A stretch of 64,000 nt of DNA from Methylobacterium gnaphalii (GCF_007992215.1 NZ_BJZV01000011.1:62001-126000); one strand, 5' to 3'. Shown: positions 46,445 to 56,675, numbered from the stretch's first letter. Numbers and translations are program-made. Notes: a model not told the origin generated them from the sequence alone.

Positions 46445-47509
46445 CTGTAGCTGCTCGCGGGCGGCCGTGAAGCGCACCACGCGCTGCGCGGTCGCCACCG
46501 AGAGCGCCTGGAAGGCCTCGAAATGACCGCGGGTCTCTTCGGGCGGTGGCTCTTTGCCGGTCTTCGAAATCAGAAAGGCCTTGAAGGTCCCCCAACCGAA
46601 CCGCAGCGAGCGGATCAGAAAGAGCAGGGGATCCGAATGGGCGCCCTGGTAGGCCCCAAGCACCATCTCGGCCGGCATCCCCGCCGCCCGGGCCAAGCCC
46701 ACGATCGCCTCCATCACCCGGCCCTGCGCCAGCCAGGTGACCAGATCCGTTTCCTCGGGCTGTTTCGCGCCTTTGCCGGCGAGCCAGCCGTCGACGGCGA
46801 TGGCGGCTTCTTGAAGCGAGATTGATTCCCCAGCCACAGCGCGGGCGGCGCGCGACACCGCCAGCGTGGCGGCGTCACCTCCGAACTCCTCTGCGAGCTT
46901 GCGCGAGACCCGCGTCTTCGCCGTCTCGACAAGGTGATCCCTATGGATCGCTGGAATGTCCCGACGCATCAGGAGGATATCCTTCAGCAGAGGATCGGCG
47001 GAGCCCTGAGTCGACAACGTGTCGAAGCCCTGAGACGAGAACTGTGCGCCTTCATTGCGCGCGACCGAGCGCAGAACTTCGCCTTCACCGCGCGATACGA
47101 GCACGTTCGTGACCCGCTCCGAGAGGGAGCGGCGCCGCGAGATTGCCTGAAGATGGTCCTGGCCTCGCTCCTCAGCGATCCGGATCAGATCGCCCTCGGC
47201 GACCTGTGCGGACCGCGACAGGACCGGCCCCGCGACTGTGATATCCGCATCGTAGGCGAGATCCCGTACCACGGAGCGCGGAGCATTCGAGATATCGGCG
47301 ACGGATTCGGACAGAGACGCGCGGGCCGCGGTCTCGACGCTCTGGGCCAACTTCAGGATCACGGTCTCGAAGACCGAGACCTGACCGTCGCCGAGCCGCT
47401 CCGCGCTGTCGACGAACAGCTCCGTCATTCGATGAAGCATCAAGCGCCGTGCCGCAGGATCGCCGTTGGTAACAGCGTGCTCGACATCCTGAGCGAGGGA
47501 AACCATCAT
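46433..47509 (-). CDS. DUF2336 family protein
   Basis: 358 residues; ATG 47509, with a second ATG at the following codon. An alpha-helical HEAT-like protein: DISNAPRSVVRDLAYDADIT, SVETAARASLSESVADI and the central LLKDILLMRRDIPAIHRDHL are typical of DUF2336, found almost only in alphaproteobacteria. Some relatives have been linked to cell-cycle or stress regulation, but no enzymatic motif exists. Divergent from the Pmp3-like gene. Confidence 0.8.
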   Translation of the reverse strand: MMVSLAQDVEHAVTNGDPAARRLMLHRMTELFVDSAERLGDGQVSVFETVILKLAQSVETAARASLSESVADISNAPRSVVRDLAYDADITVAGPVLSRSAQVAEGDLIRIAEERGQDHLQAISRRRSLSERVTNVLVSRGEGEVLRSVARNEGAQFSSQGFDTLSTQGSADPLLKDILLMRRDIPAIHRDHLVETAKTRVSRKLAEEFGGDAATLAVSRAARAVAGESISLQEAAIAVDGWLAGKGAKQPEETDLVTWLAQGRVMEAIVGLARAAGMPAEMVLGAYQGAHSDPLLFLIRSLRFGWGTFKAFLISKTGKEPPPEETRGHFEAFQALSVATAQRVVRFTAAREQLQKAG

Positions 47510-47575
47510 CGAGCAGCGGCACCCGGCAAACCTCAGCGGATCTTGATCGCCAGACCTTTACAAACCATCGCCGCC

Positions 47576-47601
47576 GGAACTCGAATGCTCACGCTTGCGT
47601 T
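47576..47601 (+). promoter_or_regulatory. EcfG (general stress response) promoter of Pmp3-like gene
   Basis: GGAAC (47576-47580), exactly 17 bases, then CGTT (47598-47601), about 30 bases before the GTG start at 47631. This matches the alphaproteobacterial EcfG/PhyR consensus GGAAC-N16-17-CGTT. Confidence 0.7.
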
Positions 47602-47630
47602 CTAGGCACGTTCAAATCGACGGAGCCGCC

Positions 47631-47795
47631 GTGTCGACCATCATACAGATTCTGATCGCATTCTTTCTGCCGCCGATCTCCGTCTTGATGACGAATGGCT
47701 TCGGGCTTCACTTCCTACTGAACGTGCTGCTCTGCCTCCTGTTTTATCTGCCGGGCTCGTTCCACGCTCTATACCTGTTGCTGCGCGATCGCTGA
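47631..47795 (+). CDS. YqaE/Pmp3 family membrane protein
   Basis: 54 residues from GTG 47631, after CGGAG. Two hydrophobic helices: IIQILIAFFLPPISVLM and FLLNVLLCLLFYLPGSFHAL, the second with the LPGxxHA ending of Pmp3 proteins. Family members are small inner-membrane proteins raised by salt, cold or other stress and thought to affect membrane potential. The stress-type promoter just upstream supports this role. An upstream extension of the frame (from 47595) is not family-like. Confidence 0.85.
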   Translation: MSTIIQILIAFFLPPISVLMTNGFGLHFLLNVLLCLLFYLPGSFHALYLLLRDR

Positions 47796-47856
47796 GCCAC
47801 ACACCCATCCACAGCGTGCATGCGATTATGGGTGGGTAACGATGCAGCGTTCGCCG

Positions 47857-48819
47857 TCAGTTCTCCACCTTCCGCAAGATCAGCGTCGTGCCGGTATCAG
47901 GATCGCGACGCCAAGCCCCGTCCGTGGTGCGAACGAGGTTGATCGCGTGGCCGCGGCGCGCCTTCAGGGTGAGATGGCCACTGGCGTAGCGCCACGAGAT
48001 CGGGTCGAAGGTCGTGATGCCACTGTCACGGCAGCCGGGCAGCAGACGCGCCGGCGAGAGCTCCTTGAGCGGCTCTCGCTCGACCTTCGCGGCGATCGGT
48101 CGTGACTCCAGGGCGATCCGACACACGTCCTTCTCGCTGAAACGGTCGAGAGCGTAGATGCCGGCGGGTGAGCCGTCCGCTGGGAACGACCGAACGGCAG
48201 CCGCCTGATCCGTGTGCATCGCCTGCTGCGCCCTGGTCAGCACGCCCGATGGCAGCACCGGCTGCGAGCCCGGAATGCCCTGAACAGGGGCGACGTCGGT
48301 GATACCGGCGGCTGAAGTGTCGTCTGCGATCGGCGGAGGCGGTGGAGGCAGCGTCGCCATCGTTTGCAGCGGGACGAGACTGTAGCTGCCACCCTTCTCA
48401 TCCTTCCCGACAAGGCTCTGCTGGTCCGCGCGTGGCACGAACGAGACCAATGGGCGAACGTTCTTATCGACGATGCGGATACCCTTCTCGGCGAACAGCC
48501 ACCCGGCAGCCTCGGCGAGGACCGGCAGAGCGCGGCGGCAGCCAGCGGGGAAGCGCAGCAGCCGGCCATCCGGCCCGCTTTCGCCGGACAGCGATAGCTC
48601 GCAGCGCCGGTTGCTGCCGTCCAGCGACATGTCCCAGGTACCGACAGCGTCGCCCAGCGTCTCCGGCAACGTCTTGATGACGGGAGGCGGCGTTGGCGCA
48701 GCCGGCTGCTCCACAATGACGGGCATCTCCTCCGCTCTCACGCCGGCATCCTGCGCCTGAAGAGGCATTGCGGCCGTGATGAGCAGTGCGGAGGCGGCGA
48801 ACGCCCCGCGCAGGATCAC
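47857..48819 (-). CDS. Exported protein with AprI/Inh-type inhibitor domains
   Basis: 320 residues from GTG 48819, which overlaps the TGA of the upstream gene (GTGA). Signal peptide GAFAASALLITAAMPLQAQ, a Pro-rich stretch, then an Inh-like barrel (GTWDMSLDGSNRRCELSLSG with FPAGCRRALPVLAEAAGW) and a second similar unit (GIYALDRFSEKDVCRIAL, LLPGCRDSGITTFDPISW and LTLKARRG). Each unit has two cysteines in the positions of the disulfide of the metalloprotease inhibitors AprI/Inh. No serralysin-type protease gene is near, so inhibition is unproven; it may instead be an envelope protein. Confidence 0.7.
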   Translation of the reverse strand: MILRGAFAASALLITAAMPLQAQDAGVRAEEMPVIVEQPAAPTPPPVIKTLPETLGDAVGTWDMSLDGSNRRCELSLSGESGPDGRLLRFPAGCRRALPVLAEAAGWLFAEKGIRIVDKNVRPLVSFVPRADQQSLVGKDEKGGSYSLVPLQTMATLPPPPPPIADDTSAAGITDVAPVQGIPGSQPVLPSGVLTRAQQAMHTDQAAAVRSFPADGSPAGIYALDRFSEKDVCRIALESRPIAAKVEREPLKELSPARLLPGCRDSGITTFDPISWRYASGHLTLKARRGHAINLVRTTDGAWRRDPDTGTTLILRKVEN

Positions 48820-49787
48820 CGCGGACTCCAGGGCGTCTCTGCCACGGGCGTCAGCGGTCCATGGCCGTCGAACCATGAGATCAGGTTGTCGACGACGAGC
48901 CGGCCCATCGCCCGGCGCGTATGGACCGACGCCGAGCCGACATGCGGCAGCAGCACCGCGTGATCGATCTCGATCAGCGCCTGCGGTACCAGCGGCTCCT
49001 TTGCGAAGACGTCGAGCCCTGCGCTCCGGATCGTGCCCGACTGCAGGGCCTCGATCAGTGCGGCCTCGTCGATGACCGTGCCGCGGGCGACGTTGATCAC
49101 GATCCCGTCCGGCCCGAGAGCGGAGAGCACCGCGGCGTCGACGATGCCGACCGTCGAGGGGCCGCCCGGCGCCACGACCATCAACACGTCGACGGCCTGG
49201 GCCATCTCCAGGAGCGTCGCATGGTAGGTGTAGGCGACCTCCGTCTGGCGCGAGCGGCCGTGATAGTGGATCGCCACGTCGAAGCCTTCGAGCCGCCGGG
49301 CGATGGCATGCCCGATCCGGCCGAGACCTAGGATACCGACCCGGCGCTCGCGCAACGTCGTGGTGAGCGGGTAGGGCTTCGTGGGCCACTTACCCGCGCG
49401 CAGGTATCGATCGGCCTGCGGGATCTGGCGCACCGTGGAGAGCAGCAGGCCAAGGGCGAGGTCGGCGACCTCATCGGTCAGAACATCGGGCGTGTTGGTG
49501 ACGACGATACCGCGCCTTCCTGCCTCCTCCGCATCGATCGTGTCGTAGCCGACACCGAAATTCGAGACGATCTCGAGCCGCGGCAGGCGGTCGTAGAGGG
49601 CAGCATCGACCGGCGTCTGCGCGCCCACGGCCAGGCCAAGGATGTGAGGGCCGACCTCGGCGAAGAAGGCATCCCGGTCGCTGGCCTCGTAAAGACGATG
49701 AACCCGGAAGCGACCGTCCAGCGCCTCCATGACCTCGGGCTGCATTTGCCGGAGAACGAGGACATCGGTAGTCGCGATATCGGGCAC
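48816..49787 (-). CDS. D-isomer specific 2-hydroxyacid dehydrogenase (glyoxylate/hydroxypyruvate reductase-like)
   Basis: 323 residues from GTG 49787. NAD(P)-dependent reduction of a 2-keto acid. Features: GVGYDTIDAEEAGRRGIVVT, the nucleotide-binding GILGLGRIGHAIARRL, NVARGTVIDEAALIEALQ with the catalytic Arg region, and LLPHVGSASVHTR with the catalytic His. Similar to GHPR-type enzymes. Coupled to the downstream exported Inh-domain gene by the GTGA overlap. The exact substrate is not resolved. Confidence 0.87.
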   Translation of the reverse strand: MPDIATTDVLVLRQMQPEVMEALDGRFRVHRLYEASDRDAFFAEVGPHILGLAVGAQTPVDAALYDRLPRLEIVSNFGVGYDTIDAEEAGRRGIVVTNTPDVLTDEVADLALGLLLSTVRQIPQADRYLRAGKWPTKPYPLTTTLRERRVGILGLGRIGHAIARRLEGFDVAIHYHGRSRQTEVAYTYHATLLEMAQAVDVLMVVAPGGPSTVGIVDAAVLSALGPDGIVINVARGTVIDEAALIEALQSGTIRSAGLDVFAKEPLVPQALIEIDHAVLLPHVGSASVHTRRAMGRLVVDNLISWFDGHGPLTPVAETPWSPR

Positions 49788-50032
49788 TGGCCGGGGTCTC
49801 TCCTGCTTGCCTCGCCGACTTACTGCCCGGCTGGGTTACGGTCCAGCGAGCAGGCTTCACACTTCCGGCAATGCAAGGCAGCACCGCCCTTGCCGGTTGG
49901 GCCCTTTCGAAACGCCGCTCGGAGCACTACTAGAAGGATCTGGAACGATCCTAACTCGCGCGCCGCGACCGGCCACCACGAGCCAGGCTCCTCCAGGCCC
50001 CGACCATCGCCATTCCTTCGACCGACAGAGCC

Positions 50033-51448
50033 ATGACCGCTCCCCGCACCCTGTACGACAAGATTTGGGACGACCACGTCGTCGAGACGCTGCCGGACGG
50101 AAACACGCTTCTCTACATCGACCGTCACCTCGTACACGAAGTGACGAGCCCGCAGGCCTTCGAGGGTCTTCGCGTGGCTGGCCGCAAAGTGAGGGCACCG
50201 GAGAAGACGCTCGCGGTGGTCGACCACAACGTGCAGACCTCGGACCGCTCCAAGGGCATCGAGGATCCCGAGAGCCGTACGCAGCTCGAGGCTCTGGCCG
50301 AGAACGTGCGCGACTTCGGCGTGGAGTTCTACGATGCGCTGGATCGTCGCCAGGGCATCGTGCACATCATCGGGCCGGAGCAAGGCTTCACCCTGCCGGG
50401 CCAGACCATCGTTTGTGGCGACAGCCACACCTCGACGCACGGCGCCTTCGGCTCGCTCGCCCATGGCATCGGCACGTCGGAGGTCGAGCATGTGCTCGCC
50501 ACACAGACGCTGATCCAGCGCAAGGCGAAGAACATGCGCGTCACCGTCGACGGCACCCTGCCGGCCGGCGTTAGCGCCAAGGACATCGTCCTCGCAATCA
50601 TCGGCGAGATCGGCACGGCTGGCGGCACCGGCCACGTCATCGAGTATGCGGGCGAAGCCATCCGCGGCCTGTCGATGGAAGGCCGGATGACAATCTGCAA
50701 CATGTCGATCGAGGGCGGCGCCCGCGCGGGCCTCGTCGCGCCCGATGCCACCACCTTCGCCTATGTCGAAGGCCGCCCGAAGGCGCCGAAGGGCGAAGCC
50801 TTCACCAAGGCCCGCGCCTATTGGGAGAGCCTCGTCACCGACGAGGGCGCACATTTCGACCGCGAGGTGCGGCTCGACGCGGCGAACCTGCCACCCATCG
50901 TCTCCTGGGGCACCAGCCCCGAAGACGTGGTCTCGGTCCTCGGCGTAGTGCCGGATCCGGCCGCCATCGCCGACGAGAACAAGCGGAAATCGAAGGAGCA
51001 GGCGCTCGCCTATATGGGCCTGACTCCTGGCACGCGGATAACCGACATCACGGTCGACCGGATCTTCATCGGCTCCTGCACCAACGGGCGCATCGAGGAT
51101 CTGCGCATCGTCGCCCAGATGGTCGAGGGCCGGAAGGTCCATGACGGCGTCTCGGCGATGGTGGTGCCGGGCTCTGGACTGGTTAAGGCCCAGGCCGAGG
51201 CCGAGGGAATCGACCGTATCCTCAAGGCGGCGGGCTTCGACTGGCGCGAGCCGGGCTGCTCGATGTGCCTGGGCATGAACGCGGACCGCCTCAACCCGCT
51301 GGAGCGCTGCGCCTCGACCTCGAACCGCAACTTCGAGGGCCGCCAGGGCCATCGCGGCCGCACCCACCTTGTCTCGCCGGCCATGGCGGCGGCGGCGGCG
51401 GTAGCGGGTCGGTTCGTCGACATCCGAGACTGGCGCGGGCAGGCCTGA
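50033..51448 (+). CDS. leuC: 3-isopropylmalate dehydratase large subunit
   Basis: 471 residues from ATG 50033. Isomerises 2- to 3-isopropylmalate in leucine synthesis with the LeuD small subunit. [4Fe-4S] cluster cysteines lie in [14 protein letters not shown] and [24 protein letters not shown] and [20 protein letters not shown] are diagnostic. No leuD or leuB is adjacent. Two tandem hairpins follow. Confidence 0.97.
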   Translation: MTAPRTLYDKIWDDHVVETLPDGNTLLYIDRHLVHEVTSPQAFEGLRVAGRKVRAPEKTLAVVDHNVQTSDRSKGIEDPESRTQLEALAENVRDFGVEFYDALDRRQGIVHIIGPEQGFTLPGQTIVCGDSHTSTHGAFGSLAHGIGTSEVEHVLATQTLIQRKAKNMRVTVDGTLPAGVSAKDIVLAIIGEIGTAGGTGHVIEYAGEAIRGLSMEGRMTICNMSIEGGARAGLVAPDATTFAYVEGRPKAPKGEAFTKARAYWESLVTDEGAHFDREVRLDAANLPPIVSWGTSPEDVVSVLGVVPDPAAIADENKRKSKEQALAYMGLTPGTRITDITVDRIFIGSCTNGRIEDLRIVAQMVEGRKVHDGVSAMVVPGSGLVKAQAEAEGIDRILKAAGFDWREPGCSMCLGMNADRLNPLERCASTSNRNFEGRQGHRGRTHLVSPAMAAAAAVAGRFVDIRDWRGQA

Positions 51449-51456
51449 CCTGGCTC

Positions 51457-51511
51457 GCTGGTCGCCGACCAGCCTCATTATTCCGGGTCGCCGCGGGCGG
51501 CCCCGGAATAA
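51457..51511. terminator. Two tandem hairpins after leuC
   Basis: GCTGGTC/GACCAGC (51457-51463 with 51467-51473), then TTATTCCGGG (51478-51487) with CCCGGAATAA (51502-51511), whose inside GCCGC/GCGGC extends the second hairpin. No T-run is present. Confidence 0.55.
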
Positions 51512-51627
51512 CGCCAGAGTTTCCCGGCGAAGCGATCGAGCAAGGATCCACTGGATCGACGGCGTCTTTCGCGTGTCGATCCGAACGCGGCCTGCCTCGG
51601 CAGACGAGCGGACCGAGCGGGTCCAAG

Positions 51628-52566
51628 GTGATCGTGAACGACCCAACCCCACCCGCCACCGCGCCTCGCCGGAACGAGGCGGCCACGGCCTATCTCCTCC
51701 TGACCTTCACCGCGCTGCTCTGGGGCGGGAATGCCGTCGCCGGCAAATGGGCGGTCGGCGAGGTCTCGCCACAGGTGCTGACGACGCTCCGCTGGGTGCT
51801 CGCCTTCGCCGCGCTGATCGCCTTCACCGGCCGCAGGTCGATCTCGGACCTGCCGAGACTGAGGCCGCACTGGCTCTATGTACTGCTGATGGGCGCCACC
51901 GGCTTCACGGCCTTCGCGAGCCTCTTCTACATCGCCGGTGAGACGACCAGCGCCCTCAACCTCGCGCTGATCCAGGGGCTGATCCCGGTTCTGGTCGTGC
52001 TGATCAACCTCGCCGTCTCCCGGATTGGGGTAACCAGCGGGCAAGCCGTCGGGCTCGTGATCACCCTGTTCGGGGCCGTCGTCGCCACCACCCACGGCGA
52101 TTGGGCGGTGCTGAAGACGCTGTCGTTCAAGTTCGGCGATGCGCTGATGGTCGCCGCCTGTTTACTCTATGCTGGGTATGCGGTGGCGCTCGCGCGACGG
52201 CCGAAGGTAGCCGGCCTGACCTTCTTCACCGCGCTCTCGGCCGCCGCCGCCCTGACCTCCTTCGTGCCGCTCGCGGCTGAATGGGCGAGCGGCCATCTGC
52301 AATGGCCGACGCCGCGCGGCTGGCTGATCGTCGCCTATGTCGCGCTCGGCCCAACGCTGGTGGGCCAACTCCTCTTCATCCGCGGCGTCGAGATGATCGG
52401 CCCGAACCGGGCCGGGCTTTTCGTAAACCTGGTGCCCGTCTTCGGTGCGATGCTCGCGGTGCTCGTCGCCCGAGAGGCCTTTGGGCCGACCGAAGCGCTG
52501 GCCCTGATTCTGGTGCTCGGCGGCATCGCCATCGCGGAGCGGTTCCGGGCACGGCCGGCACCCTGA
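51628..52566 (+). CDS. EamA/DMT family transporter
   Basis: 312 residues from GTG 51628 (GTG 51634 is equally possible). Ten hydrophobic segments in two EamA halves: the first opens LLLTFTALLWGGNAVAGKWA, with LRWVLAFAALIAF and TTSALNLALIQGLIPVLVVL; the second has FVNLVPVFGAMLAVLVARE and LALILVLGGIAIAERFR. Probably a drug or metabolite exporter of the inner membrane; the substrate is unknown. Confidence 0.85.
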   Translation: MIVNDPTPPATAPRRNEAATAYLLLTFTALLWGGNAVAGKWAVGEVSPQVLTTLRWVLAFAALIAFTGRRSISDLPRLRPHWLYVLLMGATGFTAFASLFYIAGETTSALNLALIQGLIPVLVVLINLAVSRIGVTSGQAVGLVITLFGAVVATTHGDWAVLKTLSFKFGDALMVAACLLYAGYAVALARRPKVAGLTFFTALSAAAALTSFVPLAAEWASGHLQWPTPRGWLIVAYVALGPTLVGQLLFIRGVEMIGPNRAGLFVNLVPVFGAMLAVLVAREAFGPTEALALILVLGGIAIAERFRARPAP

Positions 52567-52634
52567 CCGCCAGGGCAGCAGAGATCCCGTCCCCGCCGCC
52601 CTGACGACGCTCACGCCTCGCCGTTCGAAGCCGC

Positions 52635-54968
52635 TTACGCCAAAGCCAGCCCGGCGCCCGGCTCGGCGGCCGGCGAGGTCGTGAGCTGGAGGCTCGACTG
52701 AGACTCGACCACTGCCGCCGCAGTGACATTGACGATGCCGCGGGCGGTCACCGAGGGCGTCAGGATGTGGGCGGGCTTGGCGGGGCCGATCAGCAGGGGG
52801 CCGACCGGCAAGGCGTCCGCTAGCACCTTCGCGAACTGGAAGGCGATATTGGCCGCGTCGAGGTTCGGGAAGATCAGAACGTTGGCCGCCCCCTTGAGGC
52901 GTGAACCGGGCAGCACCTTGTCCCGGATCAGCTCGGAGAGCGCCGAATCCGCCTGCATCTCGCCCTCGACCTGAAGCGCTCCGTCGCGCGCCTGGATCAA
53001 TTCGAGGGCGCGGCGCATCTTCATCGAGGAGTCACTGTCCGACTGGCCGAAGTCGGAATGGCTGAGCAGCGCGATCTTCGGTGTCAGTCCGAAGCGGCTG
53101 ACATGACCCGCGCAGGCGAGGGTCATGTCGGCGATCTCTTCCGCGCTCGGGTTCTTCCGGACATGGGTGTCTGCCAGGAAGAACGCGCCTTTCTTGGTGA
53201 TGATCAGGCTCATCGCCGCGAGATCCTGCACGCCCGGCGCGAGGCCGATGATGTCGCGGATCACCCGTAACCGGGTGTCGAACCGCCCTTCGAGACCGCA
53301 GATCAGCGCGTCGGCCTCACCGCGGCGCACGGCGAGCGCGCCGATCACCGTCGAGTTGGTGCGCACCAGGGTACGGGCGAGATCGGGCGTGATGCCCTTG
53401 CGGCCGGCCACGTCGAGATAGGTCGAGACGTAGTCGCGGTAGCGCGGATCGTCATCGGGATCGATCAGGTCGAAATGCTCGCCCTGGCGCAGGCTGAGTC
53501 CGAAGCGCTTGACGCGCACCTCGATCACCCGCGGGCGGCCGACGAGGATGGGACGGGCCACGCCGTCCTCGACGAGGGCCTGTGCGGCGCGCAACACGCG
53601 CTCGTCCTCGCCCTCGGCGTAGATGACCCGTTTCGGGTCGGCCTTCGCCTTCGAGAAGAGCGGCTTCATGATGAAGCCTGAGCGGTGCACGAAGCGGTCG
53701 AGCGACTCGGCATAGGCCTGGATGTTCTCGACCGGACGGCCGGCGACGCCCGAATCCATCGCCGCCTGGGCCACCGCCGGGGCGATGCGCAGGATCAGGC
53801 GCGGATCGAACGGGCTCGGGATCAGCGATTTCGGTCCGAAGGGGCGCACCTCCCCGCCATAGGCGCGGGCGACGACTTCGGAGGTGGTCTCATGCGCGAG
53901 GGCCGCGAGGGCCTTCACCGCCGCCTTCTTCATCTCCTCGTTGATCGCCGTGGCGCCCACGTCGAGGGCACCGCGGAAGATGTAGGGGAAGCAGAGGACG
54001 TTGTTGACCTGATTCGGGAAGTCCGAGCGCCCGGTACAGATCATCGCGTCGGGCCGCTTTTCCTCGGCGAGGTCCGGCATGATCTCGGGGTAGGGGTTGG
54101 CGAGCGCCATGATCAGTGGCTTCTCGGCCATCTTCTCCAGGTATTCCGGCTTCAGGACACCACCGGCCGAGAGGCCGATGAAGACGTCGGCACCGGGGAT
54201 GACGTCGGCGAGCGTGCGCGCCTCTGTCTCCTGGGCGTAGACGTCTTTCCAGCGGTCCATCAGCTCGGTGCGGCCCTTGTAGACCACACCCTTGATGTCG
54301 GTGACGGTGATGTTCTCGACCCGGACGCCGAGAGCGACAAGCAGGTTCAGGCAGGCGATGGCCGCCGCGCCGGCGCCGGACGTCACGATCCTAACGTCTT
54401 CCAGCTTCTTACCGGCGAGCTCCATACCGTTAAGGACGGCGGCCGCGACAATAATCGCCGTGCCATGCTGGTCGTCATGGAAGACCGGGATGTTCATCCG
54501 GGCCCGGCACTGCTCCTCGACCTCGAAGCACTCCGGCGACTTGATGTCCTCGAGGTTGATGCCGCCGAAGGTCGGCTCCAGGGCGCAGACCACGTCCACG
54601 AGCTTCGAGACATCCTTCTCCCCGACTTCGATGTCGAAGACGTCGATGCCAGCGAATTTCTTGAAGAGGACAGCCTTGCCCTCCATCACCGGCTTCGAGG
54701 CCAACGGGCCGATGTCGCCGAGGCCGAGGACGGCCGTGCCGTTCGAGAGCACGGCGACAAGGTTCTGGCGAATGGTGAGGGTGGCGGCCTCCTGCGGATC
54801 CTCATGGATCGCCATGCAGGCGGCGGCGACGCCAGGAGAATAGGCGAGCGCGAGGTCGCGCTGGTTGCCGAGCGGCTTCGTCGCCTGGATCTCCAGCTTC
54901 CCCGCTCGCGGCAGGCGATGGTAGACGAGCGCTCCGGCCTTCAGATCTTCGGACATATTATCGGCCAT
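52635..54968 (-). CDS. maeB: NADP-dependent malic enzyme with PTA-like domain
   Basis: 777 residues from ATG 54968 after AAGGAAA. The N-terminal malic enzyme domain (about 10-430) has [38 protein letters not shown] and [19 protein letters not shown], followed by [19 protein letters not shown] (NADP-binding). The C-terminal half (about 440-777) is phosphotransacetylase-like, with [20 protein letters not shown] and [20 protein letters not shown], and acts as a regulatory domain in MaeB. It makes pyruvate, CO2 and NADPH from malate. Only 41 bases separate it from the divergent acetyltransferase gene. Confidence 0.95.
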   Translation of the reverse strand: MADNMSEDLKAGALVYHRLPRAGKLEIQATKPLGNQRDLALAYSPGVAAACMAIHEDPQEAATLTIRQNLVAVLSNGTAVLGLGDIGPLASKPVMEGKAVLFKKFAGIDVFDIEVGEKDVSKLVDVVCALEPTFGGINLEDIKSPECFEVEEQCRARMNIPVFHDDQHGTAIIVAAAVLNGMELAGKKLEDVRIVTSGAGAAAIACLNLLVALGVRVENITVTDIKGVVYKGRTELMDRWKDVYAQETEARTLADVIPGADVFIGLSAGGVLKPEYLEKMAEKPLIMALANPYPEIMPDLAEEKRPDAMICTGRSDFPNQVNNVLCFPYIFRGALDVGATAINEEMKKAAVKALAALAHETTSEVVARAYGGEVRPFGPKSLIPSPFDPRLILRIAPAVAQAAMDSGVAGRPVENIQAYAESLDRFVHRSGFIMKPLFSKAKADPKRVIYAEGEDERVLRAAQALVEDGVARPILVGRPRVIEVRVKRFGLSLRQGEHFDLIDPDDDPRYRDYVSTYLDVAGRKGITPDLARTLVRTNSTVIGALAVRRGEADALICGLEGRFDTRLRVIRDIIGLAPGVQDLAAMSLIITKKGAFFLADTHVRKNPSAEEIADMTLACAGHVSRFGLTPKIALLSHSDFGQSDSDSSMKMRRALELIQARDGALQVEGEMQADSALSELIRDKVLPGSRLKGAANVLIFPNLDAANIAFQFAKVLADALPVGPLLIGPAKPAHILTPSVTARGIVNVTAAAVVESQSSLQLTTSPAAEPGAGLALA

Positions 54969-55009
54969 GGCTTTCCTTCCCACTGCCCTGCGGTCTTGCC
55001 GCGCCACGC

Positions 55010-55666
55010 GTGCCTGAGCCGCGTCGTCGTTCTCGTCTTGCCGATGTGGTGCACCGCCTGCGGCAAGGGCGCAACCCGCACAACGAGACGAGACTTCACC
55101 TGGAGAAGCTCGCGAAGCGGTGGCATTATTCGATCGGCCTGTATTCCTACGGGCGGCCGCGGGTGCGCTACCCAGAATCGGGCCACCCGCTGACGATCGG
55201 TCGATACTGTTCCATCGCCAGCAACGTCCAGCTCCTGATGGGGGGCAATCACAGGCACGATTGGGTGACGACCTACCCGTTCGCAGCGATGCGCGGGCTC
55301 TGGCCGGATGCGCGGGCACCCGAGGATTACGAGCGCTCGCGCGGCGGCATCACCATCGGCCATGACGTCTGGCTCGGTACGGGATGCCTCATCCTGCCGG
55401 GCATCACGATTGGGCACGGAGCGGTGATCGGCGCCAATGCCGTCGTTACCCGCGATGTGCCGCCCTACGCGATCGTGGCCGGCAACCCGGCACGGATCCT
55501 ACGCCGTCGCTTCGACGATGCGACCGTCGAGGCGCTGCTCGACGCGGCTTGGTGGGACCTGCCGTACGAAGACGTGAACCGGCTGATCCCTCTTCTCTCC
55601 AGCGGTCGTGTCGCCGAGCTCGCCGCTGCCGCGCGGGCGGCGCACGGCGTTGCGGACAAGGCCTGA
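55010..55666 (+). CDS. Hexapeptide acetyltransferase (CatB/VatD-like)
   Basis: 218 residues from GTG 55010. Left-handed beta-helix repeats are seen in [19 protein letters not shown] and [20 protein letters not shown], followed by [20 protein letters not shown] and PARILRRRF. The catalytic-type His occurs in [13 protein letters not shown], as in xenobiotic O-acetyltransferases. It may acetylate a sugar or an antibiotic; sequence does not separate the two. Confidence 0.87.
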   Translation: MPEPRRRSRLADVVHRLRQGRNPHNETRLHLEKLAKRWHYSIGLYSYGRPRVRYPESGHPLTIGRYCSIASNVQLLMGGNHRHDWVTTYPFAAMRGLWPDARAPEDYERSRGGITIGHDVWLGTGCLILPGITIGHGAVIGANAVVTRDVPPYAIVAGNPARILRRRFDDATVEALLDAAWWDLPYEDVNRLIPLLSSGRVAELAAAARAAHGVADKA

Positions 55667-55707
55667 ATCTCCTACCTCCTTCAAAGATAACAGACCCGAG
55701 CGCGACG

Positions 55708-55962
55708 ATGTCCGACACCCCCTCCAAGACCTTGCCCGACCGCCTCTCGGTCAACCCGAACAGCCCGTATTACGACGAGGCGCTGCTGGAACGCGGCATC
55801 GGCATCCGTTTCAAGGGCGTCGAGAAGACCAATGTCGAGGAATACTGCGTGAGCGAGGGTTGGGTGAGGCTCTCGGCCGGCAAAACCCTCGACCGCGCCG
55901 GCAACCCGATGACGGTGAAGCTGAAGGGCCCGGTCGAGCCGTATCTGCGCGACGCCGAGTAG
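55708..55962 (+). CDS. DUF3297 family protein
   Basis: 84 residues from ATG 55708. The conserved string reads LPDRLSVNPNSPYYDEALLE with GIRFKGVEKTNVEEYCVSEG and WVRLSAGKTLDRAGNPMTVK. DUF3297 proteins are short, cytosolic and of unknown function. Following the acetyltransferase by 41 bases in the same direction. Confidence 0.9.
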   Translation: MSDTPSKTLPDRLSVNPNSPYYDEALLERGIGIRFKGVEKTNVEEYCVSEGWVRLSAGKTLDRAGNPMTVKLKGPVEPYLRDAE

Positions 55963-55975
55963 GCCTTTCCAGCGG

Positions 55976-56572
55976 ATGCCCGAGGAGCGGGCCGGGCTGC
56001 CGATCCTCGCCTTCGCCTCGCTCTCGGAGTGGGAGAGCTGGCTCGCCGCCGCGCCGCGCGCGACGAAGGGGATCTGGCTGAAACTCGCCAACAAGGGCTC
56101 CGGCCTCGCCAGCGTGACGCAGCCGGAGGCGATCGAGGGCGCGCTCTGCCATGGCTGGATCGACGGCCAGCTCGCCCCCTTCGACGAAAACTGCTGGCTG
56201 ATCCGCTTCACGCCGCGCCGCGTGCGCTCGAAATGGTCGCAGGTCAATTGCGCGAAGGCCGAGGCGCTGATCGCCGCCGGCCGGGTCCGGGAGGCGGGCC
56301 TCGCCGAGATCGCGGCTGCCCGCGCCGACGGACGCTGGGAGGCCGCCTACGCCCCGTCGAGCCGCATTGCGGTGCCCGCTGACCTCACCGCCGCGCTCGA
56401 TGCCGCGCCCGAGGCGAAGAGCGCGTTCGAAACCCTCGACCGGCAGAACCGCTACGCGATCCTCTACCGCATTCACGACGCGAAGCGGCCCGAGACGCGC
56501 GCCAAGCGCATCGCCGGCTTTATCGCGATGCTGGAGCGGGGTGAGATGCCCTATCCGAAGAAGGCGCCATAG
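55976..56572 (+). CDS. YdeI/OmpD-associated family protein
   Basis: 198 residues from ATG 55976. The family pattern is visible in GIWLKLANKGSG, EAIEGALCHGWIDGQLAPFD and WLIRFTPRRVRSKWSQVNCA, with the YdeI-type C-terminus FETLDRQNRYAILYRIHDAK and R-rich end. Function unknown; some relatives affect resistance to stress. It starts 13 bases after the DUF3297 stop. Confidence 0.88.
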   Translation: MPEERAGLPILAFASLSEWESWLAAAPRATKGIWLKLANKGSGLASVTQPEAIEGALCHGWIDGQLAPFDENCWLIRFTPRRVRSKWSQVNCAKAEALIAAGRVREAGLAEIAAARADGRWEAAYAPSSRIAVPADLTAALDAAPEAKSAFETLDRQNRYAILYRIHDAKRPETRAKRIAGFIAMLERGEMPYPKKAP

Positions 56573-56591
56573 CGGGGCTCGGATCCTCCGT

Positions 56592-56675
56592 CGTCATTGC
56601 GAGTGCAGCGAAGCAATCCAGGCGCTTCAGACACGGAAACGTCGCCTGGATTGCTTCGCTGCACTCGCAATGACG
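56592..56675. repeat. Large inverted repeat, 33-bp perfect arms
   Basis: Left arm 56592-56624, beginning CGTCATTGCGAGTGCAGCGA, and right arm 56643-56675 are exact reverse complements, with an 18-base loop. It lies between two convergent genes. The CGTCATTGCGAG...AAGCAATCCAG sequence type recurs in many alphaproteobacterial genomes as a REP-like element; it may also serve as a bidirectional terminator. Confidence 0.85.
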
